Source: Parabacteroides distasonis (lineage in GTDB: Bacteria > Bacteroidota > Bacteroidia > Bacteroidales > Tannerellaceae). From it: a stretch of 64,000 nucleotides of DNA. Within the stretch, counting starts at the first letter, position 1, and each line of letters opens with the position of its first letter. Made by a program: the position numbers and the translations under genes. Positions 29,099 through 38,767 of the stretch are shown here, one piece after another. The notes below the pieces were generated by a model that saw nothing but the letters and a program-made list of their open reading frames with translations, was not told the DNA's origin and made no database searches. The stretch spans positions 1 through 64,000 of the forward strand of contig JAFBIR010000012.1 in assembly GCA_021531385.1 (NCBI GenBank), given 5' to 3'.

Positions 29099-31111
29099 AT
29101 GGAGTCTCTGAATCTGATTAAGAATGACCCTTGGCTGGCCCCCTATGAGGCCGCTATACAAGGACGGTATGATTATGCAGTTGCGAAAGAAAAAAGCTTG
29201 ACTAACAATGGGAAGATCTCCTTGGCGGATATGGCTTCTGGCTATCTCTATTTTGGCTTGCACAAGACAGAAAAAGGCTGGGTCTTTCGTGAGTGGGCAC
29301 CTAATGCAACGGCGATCTATCTGATTGGCACCTTCAATGATTGGCAGAAAAATGCGAAATATAAGCTGAAAAAGAAGGCGAATGGAGTATGGGAGGGCTC
29401 TTTCCCCGAGGATCGTTTGCACCATGGTGATTTATTCAAACTGCTGGTAGAGTGGGATGGAGGCGCCGGAGAGCGTATTCCCGCATGGATTCGCAGAGTG
29501 GTGCAGGACGAGGAGACGAAGATTTTCAGTGCGCAAGTATGGGAGCCGGAGGAGCCGTATAAATTTAAGGTGAAGAAATTCAAACCCAATACCAGTCCGT
29601 TGTTGATCTATGAGTGCCATATCGGTATGGGCTCTAATGAGGAGAAGGTGGGCACCTACAACGAGTTCCGCGAGAACGTGTTGCCTCGTGTGGCGAAGGA
29701 TGGTTACAATGCGATCCAGATTATGGCTATCCAGGAGCATCCCTATTATGGCTCCTTTGGCTATCATGTAAGTAGCTTCTTTGCGGCCTCTTCCCGTTTC
29801 GGTACGCCTGAAGAGTTGAAACAGCTGATTGATGAGGCGCACAAGTTGGGTATAGCCGTGATCATGGACATCGTGCATAGTCATGCCGTGAAGAATGAGC
29901 TGGAGGGCTTGGGTCGTTTTGATGGCTCATACTATCAATATTTCCATAACAATGAACGCCGTGAGCATCCCGCTTGGGATTCGTTGTGTTTCGATTATGG
30001 CAAAAACGAGGTGCTTCACTTCTTGTTGTCTAACTGTAAGTTCTGGTTAGAGGAGTACAAGTTTGATGGTTTCCGTTTCGACGGTGTGACCTCGATGCTC
30101 TATTTCAGTCATGGCTTGGGCGAGGCTTTCTGTAATTATGGCGACTATTTCAATGGTCATCAGGATGGCGATGCGATCGCTTACTTGACCTTGGCCAATA
30201 AGTTGATCCACCAAGTGAATCCGTTGGCGATCACCATCGCTGAGGAGGTGAGTGGTATGCCGGGTTTGGCGGCTAAGATTGAGGATGGTGGCTATGGCTT
30301 CGACTATCGTATGGCGATGAACATTCCCGACTATTGGATCAAGACGATCAAAGAGAAGAAAGACGAAGAGTGGCATCCCTCTTCTATTTGGTGGGAGACG
30401 ACTAACCGTCGTGCGGACGAGAAGACCATCTCTTATGCGGAGAGCCATGATCAAGCGTTGGTAGGTGATAAGACCATCATTTTCCGTTTGATTGACGCAG
30501 AGATGTACTGGCACATGCAGAAGGATGACCACAACTTTATGGTGGAGCGTGGTATCGCTTTACATAAGATGATCCGTTTGGTGACTGCTACAACGATCAA
30601 TGGTGGTTATCTGAACTTTATGGGGAATGAGTTTGGTCATCCGGAATGGATTGATTTCCCCCGTGAGGGCAATGGTTGGTCTTATAAGTATGCACGTCGT
30701 CAATGGGATCTGGTTGATAACATGGATTTGAAGTACCATTTCTTGGGTGATTTTGATGAGGCGATGGTCAAGTTGATCCGTAGCGTGCGCAACTTCCAGG
30801 CAACGCCGCTCTTGAAGGTGTGGGATAACGATGGCGATCAGATCTTGGCCTACCGTCGTAAGGATTTGGTCTTCGTCTTTAACTTCAGCCCGACGAAGTC
30901 GTACACAGACTATGGTTTCTTGGTGCCGGCCGGTGAGTATGAGGTGGCGCTCAATACCGATGCGAAGCAGTTTGGTGGTTTCGGCTTGAACGACGATAGC
31001 GTGCATCATTTAACCCAGTTCGATCCTTTGTATAAGAAAGAGAAGAAGGAGTGGCTGAAGCTTTACGTGCCTGCTCGTTCAGCTATGGTTTTACGCAAAA
31101 TCAAAAAGTAA
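29099..31111 (+). CDS. glgB: 1,4-alpha-glucan branching enzyme (GH13, eukaryote-like subfamily 8)
   Basis: A 670-residue enzyme that makes alpha-1,6 branches in glycogen. An N-terminal CBM48 (~65-165, FREWAPNATAIYLIGTFNDW) precedes the GH13 barrel. The nucleophile is Asp328 in GFRFDGVTSM, the acid/base Glu382 in ITIAEEVSG, and the third acid Asp451 in YAESHDQALVG. The GVTSM form is that of the plant/animal branching enzymes (GH13_8) rather than the E. coli type, as is common in Bacteroidetes. Codons are those of a well-expressed gene. mannose-6-phosphate isomerase follows after 26 bp, so the two probably share a transcript. Confidence 0.94.
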   Translation: MESLNLIKNDPWLAPYEAAIQGRYDYAVAKEKSLTNNGKISLADMASGYLYFGLHKTEKGWVFREWAPNATAIYLIGTFNDWQKNAKYKLKKKANGVWEGSFPEDRLHHGDLFKLLVEWDGGAGERIPAWIRRVVQDEETKIFSAQVWEPEEPYKFKVKKFKPNTSPLLIYECHIGMGSNEEKVGTYNEFRENVLPRVAKDGYNAIQIMAIQEHPYYGSFGYHVSSFFAASSRFGTPEELKQLIDEAHKLGIAVIMDIVHSHAVKNELEGLGRFDGSYYQYFHNNERREHPAWDSLCFDYGKNEVLHFLLSNCKFWLEEYKFDGFRFDGVTSMLYFSHGLGEAFCNYGDYFNGHQDGDAIAYLTLANKLIHQVNPLAITIAEEVSGMPGLAAKIEDGGYGFDYRMAMNIPDYWIKTIKEKKDEEWHPSSIWWETTNRRADEKTISYAESHDQALVGDKTIIFRLIDAEMYWHMQKDDHNFMVERGIALHKMIRLVTATTINGGYLNFMGNEFGHPEWIDFPREGNGWSYKYARRQWDLVDNMDLKYHFLGDFDEAMVKLIRSVRNFQATPLLKVWDNDGDQILAYRRKDLVFVFNFSPTKSYTDYGFLVPAGEYEVALNTDAKQFGGFGLNDDSVHHLTQFDPLYKKEKKEWLKLYVPARSAMVLRKIKK

Positions 31112-31137
31112 CAAAGCTATAATTTCATTTAAACACA

Positions 31138-32115
31138 ATGTTGTATCCATTTACATTTAAGCCGATTCTCAAGAAGGTAATTTGGGGTGGCTCGGCGATC
31201 TGTCCCTTTAAAGGGATTACTCCGGTGGAGGATGGTGTTGGCGAGAGCTGGGAGCTTTCTCACGTGGAGGGTAATTATTCTGTCGTAGCAAACGGTGAGT
31301 TGGAAGGTAAGTCTTTGGATGACTTGATCCAGACCTATGGCAAGCAGCTGTTGGGTGAGAAGGTGGTTGAACGTTTCGGCACGACTTTCCCGCTGTTGAT
31401 TAAGTTCATTGATGCACAGGATAATCTCTCTATCCAGGTACATCCGGATGATGAGTTGGCAAAAAAACGTCATAACTCTTTTGGCAAGACAGAGATGTGG
31501 TATGTGATTAAGGCTGCGAAGGGTGCCGGTTTGTATTCTGGTTTCTCACAGCAGATTGATGCGGAGGAGTATGTGAAGCGTGTAGAGAACAATACGATCA
31601 TGGACGTGCTGCAGCGGTATGACGTGCATGAGGGAGATGTGTTCTTCTTGCCGGCTGGTCGTGTGCATGCGATCGGTGCGGGATGCTTCATCGCAGAGAT
31701 TCAGCAGACCAGCAACATCACCTATCGTATCTATGACTATAATCGTAAGGATGCGCAAGGGAATGGACGTGAGCTGCATACGGAGTTGGCCAAGGATGCG
31801 ATTGACTACACGCTCTATCCCGATTATCGTACGCACTACAAGGCTCGTACCAACTCTACGGTAGCCCTGGCTGATTGCAAATATTTCACGACCAACTTAT
31901 TAGATCTCGATACGATTATGGTGCGAGACTTCTCTAACCTGGATTCCTTTGTGGTGTATATCTGTATGGAGGGCAAGGCATCGTTGCGTGATAACAAAGG
32001 CAATGAACTGTTTGTACAGCAGGGCCAGACTGTGCTGATTGCTGCTGATACGGAGGTCGTTACTATCTCTCCGGCACCGGGTGCGAAGTTCATGGAGACA
32101 TTTATCGGACAATGA
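31138..32115 (+). CDS. manA: Mannose-6-phosphate isomerase, class I
   Basis: A 325-residue cupin-type isomerase interconverting mannose-6-phosphate and fructose-6-phosphate, supplying GDP-sugars or feeding mannose into glycolysis. Zinc-binding and catalytic motifs are all present: SIQVHPDDE, KTEMWYVI, LPAGRVHAIG and EIQQTSNITYRIYDYNR. Length matches the short Firmicutes/Bacteroidetes form. It lies 26 bp after the branching enzyme and its stop overlaps the next gene's start (ATGA), so expression of the two is coupled. Confidence 0.94.
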   Translation: MLYPFTFKPILKKVIWGGSAICPFKGITPVEDGVGESWELSHVEGNYSVVANGELEGKSLDDLIQTYGKQLLGEKVVERFGTTFPLLIKFIDAQDNLSIQVHPDDELAKKRHNSFGKTEMWYVIKAAKGAGLYSGFSQQIDAEEYVKRVENNTIMDVLQRYDVHEGDVFFLPAGRVHAIGAGCFIAEIQQTSNITYRIYDYNRKDAQGNGRELHTELAKDAIDYTLYPDYRTHYKARTNSTVALADCKYFTTNLLDLDTIMVRDFSNLDSFVVYICMEGKASLRDNKGNELFVQQGQTVLIAADTEVVTISPAPGAKFMETFIGQ

Positions 32116-32468
32116 GTGAGCAAAGCAGTGTAGCGCAACGATTGGCCGCTTTACCGGAAGAGAAAAAGGCGCTTTTTGGCCCCTTGTTTGGTAGTGTGGA
32201 GCGCTTTTATACTGTGGTCTATCTCGTGGCGCGTAATGAGCATCTGACAGAGATGGACAAGCCGGATCGGTATCAGGATCGGCTGCAGGTGATTCGTCAG
32301 GTGAAAGAGAAGATTGAGCGATTGGTGGATGCTTTCGGACTGCCAGGAAAGGAGACTGTGGCTGACATCACCAGTGACTATTTGGAGGATTTCGTGGCCT
32401 ATCGGGAACGAACCTTTGATATAACAAATGATGCTTTTCTGGCTATTTTGCGAAAAATAGCGCAGTGA
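32112..32468 (+). CDS. Hypothetical helical protein coupled to manA (118 aa)
   Basis: A 118-residue soluble protein whose ATG overlaps the manA stop by four bases, implying translational coupling. It is predicted almost all-helical and charged (LTEMDKPDRYQDRLQVIRQVKEKIERLV). No signal peptide, membrane segment or catalytic motif is seen and I do not recognise the family. It ends just before a strong terminator. Confidence 0.65.
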   Translation: MSEQSSVAQRLAALPEEKKALFGPLFGSVERFYTVVYLVARNEHLTEMDKPDRYQDRLQVIRQVKEKIERLVDAFGLPGKETVADITSDYLEDFVAYRERTFDITNDAFLAILRKIAQ

Positions 32469-32487
32469 AGTGATCCAAAAGCTATTT

Positions 32488-32542
32488 AAAAGCAACTATC
32501 CAAAGCAAAAAGTGAAATTATTTTGGTTGGATAGTTGCTTTT
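32488..32542 (+). terminator. Terminator after the glgB-manA-118 aa operon
   Basis: AAAAGCAACTATCCAA (32488-32503) and TTGGATAGTTGCTTTT (32527-32542) form a perfect 16-bp inverted repeat with a T-rich 3' arm. Confidence 0.8.
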
Positions 32543-32590
32543 TGCTTATTTATGCCTACCTTGCGCCGCCAAATAGCAAACGAAACAATA

Positions 32591-34264
32591 ATGATGCAAA
32601 CAGTAAACGATTTCTTGGTCCTGATCGATGCCCACTTTGGTGGTGCGCAATGGTTTGTGTTCCTTTTGTTGGGTACGGGACTTTTCTTCACTATTTATCT
32701 GCGTTTTCCGCAGGTGAGATTTTTTAAACATGCTTTAAAGGTAGTCTCTGGACGTTATGACCATCAGCAGGGGATGGGTGATACCTCTCATTTCCAAGCC
32801 TTAGCGACAGCCCTTTCTGGAACTGTGGGTACAGGCAATATAGCCGGAGTGGCTTTGGCGATTCATTTAGGTGGTCCAGCGGCACTTTTTTGGATGTTAG
32901 TGACAGCCTTTTTCGGTATGACTACCAAGATGGTGGAGGTGACGCTCTCGCATAAGTATCGTGAACAAACAGAGACGGGCGATATATCGGGTGGACCAAT
33001 GTATTACATGCGCAATCGGTTGCATTGCCCGTGGTTGGCAGCTATCTTTGCGGTGGCCACTATTCTCTCAGCCTTTGGCACCGGCTGTTTGCCGCAGATC
33101 AACAGTATTTCCAATGCTATGTTTTCGGCCTTTGGCATACAGCATTATATTACAGGTGCTGTCTTGGCCATCGTGTTAGGACTGATCATTTTGGGGGGAA
33201 TCAAACGCATTGCTCAGGTGACAGAGAAACTGGTGCCTTTCATGGCGGTCATCTATCTGTTGGGTGCGTTGAGTGTCCTGCTTTTCAATTATGAGCGAAT
33301 CATTCCTTCCATCATGGCTGTCTTTACCGATGTGTTTACAGGTTCAGCTGCATCTGGCGGTTTCTTGGGAGCTACCTTTGTGTGGGCCTTTAATAGAGGA
33401 GTTAACCGTGGCCTCTTTTCCAATGAGGCGGGTCAAGGCTCAGCATCGATTGCTCATGCGGCTGCCCGTACCGAAGAGCCGGTCTCTGAGGGTATGGTGG
33501 CGCTGTTAGAACCCTTTATTGATACCATCGTGATCTGTTCGTTGACGGGACTGGTGTTACTCTCTTCAGGTGCTTGGAACCAGAAGTTTGAGAATCGTTT
33601 TCAGCAGACGGATATTTTCTTGTTAGCTGGTCAGTATGATGAGCGGCAGGAAGCGGATCGTGAGGCGGTGTCTCGCCATCTGTTAGGAGAGGCCGCATTG
33701 CCGCTTTATACCGGGGATTTACGTGTGGAGGATGGTCGCATAGTGAATGAGGATTTGACGATGATTCACGCTCGCTCTTTTGCGGAGGAGGTGAAAGTGT
33801 ATGAGAATGATAAGCCTTTTACGGGTGTGCTCCCCGTACATCAAGGAAAGATAGAGTTGCCTCCGGTAGAAGATCGGGTGGTCTGTTTGCAAGGGAAGTC
33901 GTTGCTCCATTCTGCGCCACTTTCCACGGAAGCCTTCAAGATGGGCTTTTTAGGCGATATAGGGAAATATATAATCCCTTTCTCCCTACTGCTTTTTGCG
34001 TTTAGCACGACCATCGCATGGTCTTATTATGGCGATCGGGCCGTAACCTATTTGTGGGGAACCAAGTTTGTTCGGCTCTTTCATGTGGTCTATCTCATTG
34101 GCTTTTTCTTGGCCTCTTTCACGGATACCACCATTGTCTGGACGCTTTCGGGCATTACGGTGGCCATGATGACCCTGCCGAACTTGATTGGTATATTGTT
34201 GTTGCATAAGGAGGTGAAGGAGTCCATATCGGCCTATTGTCAGAAGATGAAGGAACTCTTTTAG
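32591..34264 (+). CDS. AGCS-family alanine/glycine:cation symporter with a large loop insertion
   Basis: A 557-residue amino-acid:Na+/H+ symporter. Family motifs include [37 protein letters not shown] and [16 protein letters not shown]. The start is the ATG at 32591; the longer open frame from 32552 runs through the upstream leader. Typical members have ~450-480 residues: here ~110 extra residues (about 330-438) separate the segment ending LVLLSSGAW from the one starting [12 protein letters not shown]. The insert is hydrophilic and strand-rich ([19 protein letters not shown]) and would form an extramembrane domain. The transported amino acid is not determined by sequence. Confidence 0.9.
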   Translation: MMQTVNDFLVLIDAHFGGAQWFVFLLLGTGLFFTIYLRFPQVRFFKHALKVVSGRYDHQQGMGDTSHFQALATALSGTVGTGNIAGVALAIHLGGPAALFWMLVTAFFGMTTKMVEVTLSHKYREQTETGDISGGPMYYMRNRLHCPWLAAIFAVATILSAFGTGCLPQINSISNAMFSAFGIQHYITGAVLAIVLGLIILGGIKRIAQVTEKLVPFMAVIYLLGALSVLLFNYERIIPSIMAVFTDVFTGSAASGGFLGATFVWAFNRGVNRGLFSNEAGQGSASIAHAAARTEEPVSEGMVALLEPFIDTIVICSLTGLVLLSSGAWNQKFENRFQQTDIFLLAGQYDERQEADREAVSRHLLGEAALPLYTGDLRVEDGRIVNEDLTMIHARSFAEEVKVYENDKPFTGVLPVHQGKIELPPVEDRVVCLQGKSLLHSAPLSTEAFKMGFLGDIGKYIIPFSLLLFAFSTTIAWSYYGDRAVTYLWGTKFVRLFHVVYLIGFFLASFTDTTIVWTLSGITVAMMTLPNLIGILLLHKEVKESISAYCQKMKELF

Positions 34265-34316
34265 TTAAAATGTAACGTTTTTTACGAGAAAAATGGTCAG
34301 CAAGCACTTAATGTCT

Positions 34317-34346
34317 TATCTTTGTCACTTCCATTTCATGGAAATG
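34317..34346 (+). promoter_or_regulatory. -7 element followed by a 6-bp inverted repeat (EptA-like operon leader)
   Basis: TATCTTTG (34317-34324) matches TAnnTTTG. Just downstream, near the expected transcription start, CATTTC (34332) and GAAATG (34341) form a palindrome with a 3-bp centre, a plausible operator or leader hairpin. Confidence 0.45.
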
Positions 34347-34376
34347 TAACCCGCAAATAGATAAAGATAACGTGAA

Positions 34377-36101
34377 GTGAAAATACAAGAAGCCTTACAT
34401 CGGTTGATCGTTTGGACCCATGCACAAGTGCGAATCTATTTCTTGTTCGCCTTGTTGTTCATGGTGCCCAATGCAGTCTTTTTCGTTACGGAGCCTCTGG
34501 CACTTCCGGTCCGCATAGCCGCATTCTTGATGCCATTGGGTGTTTGGCTCATCTTGTTAGCCGCAGCACGAAAGCCAGGTAAGGTCGCTTGGTGTTTGCT
34601 GCCAAAGCTTATTATAGATGGCGGTCAGTTGGTGGCGTTGTCTGTCTTTGGCGAGTCGGTCATTGCGGTCGATATGCTTTTGAACTTAACCAGTTCCAAT
34701 GCTTCAGAGGCCAGTGAGCTGCTGGCTAACATCCTTATGGTGTTGTCCTGTGTCTTCTTTTTCTATACGGTACCAACACTGTGGTTGGCCTATCGCTCAG
34801 TGCGAGGAAGGGATCAATTGAGTAACTCCTTTCGGAAACGCTGGGCCTGGATTGGTGTGGTGATCTTCGTGATCGGATGGGGATTAGGTAAGGTACCCGT
34901 TAATCCGTATGATCGTCTTTCTTGGCGTTATGATGTCTATCCGCTCAATGCGGTTTATAATATTGGTTTTGCCTTACGCAAGGCGGAACGTAACAGCACC
35001 TATGCCCAAACTTCAGCCGATTTCCGTTATGAGGCGACAAAGACGATGGAGGCAGCGGATAAGCGAGAGATTTATGTGTTGGTAGTGGGAGAGACCTCAC
35101 GGGCGATGGAGTGGAGCCTCTATGGCTATGAGCGTCCGACTACACCTTGCATGGAGGCTACGGAAGGCTTGGTCTATTTTCGGGATGCCATTACACAGTC
35201 GAACAATACCCATAAGAGTGTGCCGATCATTCTTTCGCCTGCCTGTGCGGAGGAGTATGATGTGCTCTATCGTACGAAGAGTATCATCACTGCATTCAAG
35301 GAGGCCGGCTTTCATACCTTAGTGATCGCAAACCAGAAGCTGACCACCTCCATGATCAGATCCTATTACCGGGAGGCGGATCAGTTCATTGATCTGAGTG
35401 CGATTCCTACTGGGTCGTTGCTAACCTCTCACCATGACGGTGAGATCGTTCCCTTTTTGCGGGAGCAGTTGGCGCAAACCTCTGGCAATCTTTTTGTAGT
35501 GCTGCATACCTATGGCTCCCATTTCAATTATCGGGAGCGCTACCCGGAGACGTTCCGCCACTATGCGCCAGACAAGGTGGAGGGCATACGACCGGCCTAT
35601 CGGGAGCAGCTTCGCAATGCGTATGACAATTCCATCGCTTACACGGATCAGGTGTTGAGCGAGGTGGTGGAGCTGTTGCGTCAGCAAGCGGCCTGTTCGG
35701 CGATGCTCTATTTGAGTGATCATGGTGAGGATATTTTCGATGATGCACGGGATCGTTACCTCCATGCCTCGCCGATTCCTACCTATTATCAGTTGCACAT
35801 TCCCTATTTGATTTGGTTTTCTGAGTCCTATCGGCAAGTCTTTCCGAAAAAATATGCGGAGGCGCAGGCACATGCGAAGACTCCGATCAGTACGAATACG
35901 GTGTTTCATACGATGCTCGACATCGCTTCTGTGCGCACGAATATGAGCGATTCTACCAAGGCTGTGACGAACGAGGCCTATCAAGTGTGCGATCGGATGT
36001 ATCTCGGTGATCATGACGATCCCATTCCTTTCTGGGAGTTAGATTTGAAGAAACAGGATTTTGAGATGCTGGATCGTTGGGGAATTACGTATCGTAAGTA
36101 A
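34377..36101 (+). CDS. Phosphoethanolamine transferase, EptA-like
   Basis: A 574-residue inner-membrane enzyme of the sulfatase superfamily that transfers phosphoethanolamine, classically to lipid A. Five membrane segments (residues ~15-185) precede a periplasmic catalytic domain. Thr240 in VVGETSRAMEWSLYGY is the expected nucleophile; the metal site includes YLSDHGEDIFDD and the HASPI segment near 465. NNTHKSVPIILS is a typical family block. The start is a GTG, with no earlier in-frame ATG. The hybrid kinase follows after 13 bp, suggesting an operon linking envelope modification to signalling. Lipid A is the likely acceptor by homology; other surface glycans cannot be excluded. Confidence 0.88.
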   Translation: MKIQEALHRLIVWTHAQVRIYFLFALLFMVPNAVFFVTEPLALPVRIAAFLMPLGVWLILLAAARKPGKVAWCLLPKLIIDGGQLVALSVFGESVIAVDMLLNLTSSNASEASELLANILMVLSCVFFFYTVPTLWLAYRSVRGRDQLSNSFRKRWAWIGVVIFVIGWGLGKVPVNPYDRLSWRYDVYPLNAVYNIGFALRKAERNSTYAQTSADFRYEATKTMEAADKREIYVLVVGETSRAMEWSLYGYERPTTPCMEATEGLVYFRDAITQSNNTHKSVPIILSPACAEEYDVLYRTKSIITAFKEAGFHTLVIANQKLTTSMIRSYYREADQFIDLSAIPTGSLLTSHHDGEIVPFLREQLAQTSGNLFVVLHTYGSHFNYRERYPETFRHYAPDKVEGIRPAYREQLRNAYDNSIAYTDQVLSEVVELLRQQAACSAMLYLSDHGEDIFDDARDRYLHASPIPTYYQLHIPYLIWFSESYRQVFPKKYAEAQAHAKTPISTNTVFHTMLDIASVRTNMSDSTKAVTNEAYQVCDRMYLGDHDDPIPFWELDLKKQDFEMLDRWGITYRK

Positions 36102-36114
36102 TCCGGTTGAGACC

Positions 36115-38625
36115 ATGAAAGAGCGAAATCGGTTTATTACAGGTAAGGTGGTAGTGGGCTATCTTTTACTGATCGCTATAGCGGTCTATGCTGTCTCTTA
36201 CATATATAATATAGTAGAGCAGGTCGCTGTTGAGGATTTTTCCGATAATCAAAATCGTACCAAGATCTATTTGGTGACCAATACTCTCTCCTTGCTTTAT
36301 GAGAGTGAAGCGTTGGGACAGCTCATCGTCATGCAGCAGGGAGAGATTACCCATTTCAATCGCACGTTGAACAAGGCCCGTCATAATCTGGACTCTTTGC
36401 GTACCTACATTACTGACTCGGTGCAGCTGCATAAAATCGACACCATCGAGCTCCTCTTGGAACGGAAACGCTGGAATGCCCGTCGCCTGCTCGATACTTG
36501 GCGGGAGGCGAATACCGATAGCCTTTATATTGTTAATTTCGAGCGTATCATGGCAGTGCCTGACACGGTGATCAATGAGTTGCAAGTGCAAGAGCGGATC
36601 GAGGTGAAGCAAGATACGGTGGTCGTCCCTCGACGTAAGCGAGGGTTTTTCCGTCGGTTGGCAGAGGCCTTCGTGCCGGCCAAGGAGGATACGTCGATCG
36701 TGGTGAACTCTACCTTCCAAGTGATCAAGGATACGTTGGTGAATGCCTATAATCCAACGGATACGATTGTCAGCGTACTCCGAAGCATACAAGACAGTGT
36801 GACGTGGCAACGCAGGCGGCTCATGGAGCTGTTGGTGGAACGTGCGGCCAATTTACGTTACAGCAACAGTGTCATCACGCAAGAGATCAACCAGATGCTG
36901 CGTGACATCGAGGAGGAGGAGGTCAATGCGTCGTTGGCTCGGCTCTATAAGAAGCAGACGCTGGTGCATGCGGCCTCTCGTAAGATTGGTCTCATTGCCG
37001 TCTCATCGGTTTTAGTGGCGCTTCTGTTTTTGGCCTTGATCTCGCATGATATTTCACGGGGACAGTTCTATCGGAAGCAGTTAGAGAAGGCCAAGCAGAT
37101 GGCTGAGTCGCTTTTGCTTAGCCGAGAGAAGTTGATCCTGACGATTAGCCATGACATTCGTGCGCCACTCTCTTCGATCATGGGCTATATCGAGCTGCTG
37201 CAACGCCGTCGTCCCGATGCCCGTCAGCAATACTACTTGGAGAGCATGCGCTCCTCGTCTAATCATGTCTTGTCGTTGGTGAATGATCTGTTGGATTATC
37301 AACGGTTAGAGTCAGGCGAGATCGAACTGCATCGTTTGCCTTTCCGTGTGCCTGTGCTGTTTCAAGAGATTGGACTGAGTTTCCGCCCTTTGGCTGAAGC
37401 TAAGGGGTTACAGTTGAAGTGGGTATTGTTGCCGGAGGAGATGGAGCAGGTCTATTTAGGCGATACGATCCGTCTGCGTCAGGTGGTGAGCAACCTGCTT
37501 TCCAATGCCATAAAATTTACGGATGAGGGCAACGTCTCGTTGGTGGTTTCGATCGAGCCGGTTGAGTCTTATCAGTATATCTTGATGGTCGTGGTGCGCG
37601 ATTCGGGCCCTGGCATTCCGTATGAGGATCGGGAACGCATCTTCGGTGAGTTCGCACGGGTTTATGGAACAGAGCGGGTAGAAGGCTTTGGCTTGGGGCT
37701 CTCTATCGCCCGAAAGTTGGTGCAGTTGATGCATGGCGAGTTGACGCTTGATAGCGTTGTTGGTCAAGGTAGCAGCTTCAAGGTGCGTGTTCCGTTGCCA
37801 TTGGCGGGCAATCAGTTTTTGTCAGAGGATGCGCCGATTGCGGAGGAGAAAGAGGAAGATGAGATACCCACGTTAGATCCCGCATTGGCAGGTCAAGAGA
37901 TCGCATGTCTTTTAGTAGATGACGATCCTTTGCAGTTAGCATTGACGGAGGAGCTGTTGAAGCAGAGCAATGTGGAGGTGGTTTGCTGCGCCAATCCTCG
38001 CAAGGTATGTGAATGGTTACGTAGCCGCTCCTTTGCGGTGGTGATTACCGATATACAGATGCCCCAAATGGATGGCTATCAGTTGCTGCAGTTGATTCGA
38101 GAGTCGGGTATTGAGGGAGCGGATCGCATTCCCGTGGTGGCTTTGTCGGCGAATGTAGGGAAGGAGCAGGAGCATTACCAAGAAGCAGGTTTCACGGCAT
38201 TCCTCAATAAACCGTTTACGGCAGCCCAATTGATATCGTTGCTAAACAATCTGCTCAAGCTCCGCCTCAAACCTGGTGCGGGTTTTGACTTCTCTTCGTT
38301 GACCGCTTTCGCAGGAGAAGACGGTGAAGCCTCCATGGGCATCCTTCGAACCTTTGTGGAGGAGACGCGAAAAAGTATCGCGGGCTTGACAGAGGCCCGT
38401 GCTGTGGCTGACCGGGTAGAGGCGGGGCGTATCGCGCATAAGCTCATTCCTCTTTTTGCGATGTTAGGAGCCAACACCTTGGTGCAGCACCTTCGTTTGT
38501 TAGAGAAACAGGATCCGGACCTTTCATCTTCCACTTGGTTGCAATTGTTGGATGAGGTGCTTGCACAAGCGCAATTGCTTGTCGAAGAGGCAGAAAGCCA
38601 TACTGTTAAAGATGATATAAGTTAA
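36115..38625 (+). CDS. Hybrid sensor histidine kinase with fused receiver and Hpt domains
   Basis: An 836-residue phosphorelay protein. TM1 (~13-33) and TM2 (~300-318) enclose a ~265-residue periplasmic sensor that is helical with repeated 'DT' motifs and a basic patch (VPRRKRGFFRR). Then follow HisKA with phospho-acceptor His346 in TISHDIRAPL, an HATPase (SNLLSNAIKF, RDSGPGIP, GFGLGLSIA), a receiver with Asp646 in VVITDIQMPQMDG, and a C-terminal Hpt domain with His775 in GRIAHKLIPLFAMLGA. It therefore carries every relay step except the output regulator; no response-regulator gene is nearby. The start is the ATG at 36115; the longer frame overlaps EptA. Confidence 0.92.
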   Translation: MKERNRFITGKVVVGYLLLIAIAVYAVSYIYNIVEQVAVEDFSDNQNRTKIYLVTNTLSLLYESEALGQLIVMQQGEITHFNRTLNKARHNLDSLRTYITDSVQLHKIDTIELLLERKRWNARRLLDTWREANTDSLYIVNFERIMAVPDTVINELQVQERIEVKQDTVVVPRRKRGFFRRLAEAFVPAKEDTSIVVNSTFQVIKDTLVNAYNPTDTIVSVLRSIQDSVTWQRRRLMELLVERAANLRYSNSVITQEINQMLRDIEEEEVNASLARLYKKQTLVHAASRKIGLIAVSSVLVALLFLALISHDISRGQFYRKQLEKAKQMAESLLLSREKLILTISHDIRAPLSSIMGYIELLQRRRPDARQQYYLESMRSSSNHVLSLVNDLLDYQRLESGEIELHRLPFRVPVLFQEIGLSFRPLAEAKGLQLKWVLLPEEMEQVYLGDTIRLRQVVSNLLSNAIKFTDEGNVSLVVSIEPVESYQYILMVVVRDSGPGIPYEDRERIFGEFARVYGTERVEGFGLGLSIARKLVQLMHGELTLDSVVGQGSSFKVRVPLPLAGNQFLSEDAPIAEEKEEDEIPTLDPALAGQEIACLLVDDDPLQLALTEELLKQSNVEVVCCANPRKVCEWLRSRSFAVVITDIQMPQMDGYQLLQLIRESGIEGADRIPVVALSANVGKEQEHYQEAGFTAFLNKPFTAAQLISLLNNLLKLRLKPGAGFDFSSLTAFAGEDGEASMGILRTFVEETRKSIAGLTEARAVADRVEAGRIAHKLIPLFAMLGANTLVQHLRLLEKQDPDLSSSTWLQLLDEVLAQAQLLVEEAESHTVKDDIS

Positions 38626-38684
38626 AAGAGTATAATTGCAAGCATATTTTCTATGTTATAGAGCATAGTTTATGGGAAAGGCTG

Positions 38685-38692
38685 TATATTTG
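38685..38692 (+). promoter_or_regulatory. Candidate -7 element for the 55-aa gene
   Basis: TATATTTG, about 75 bp before the small gene's ATG, implying a leader of roughly 70 nt. Confidence 0.45.
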
Positions 38693-38767
38693 CATGCGAA
38701 AAGAAGAGAGATAGAAAGTTTAGGTTATTAACGATCCTCATTGGGAGGGTCACAAAAAAGTAGATTT

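Noticed and set aside
36061-36114. Upstream extension of the hybrid kinase into the phosphoethanolamine transferase gene
   Set aside because: The extra residues are not signal- or domain-like. The ATG at 36115 gives a proper first membrane segment.
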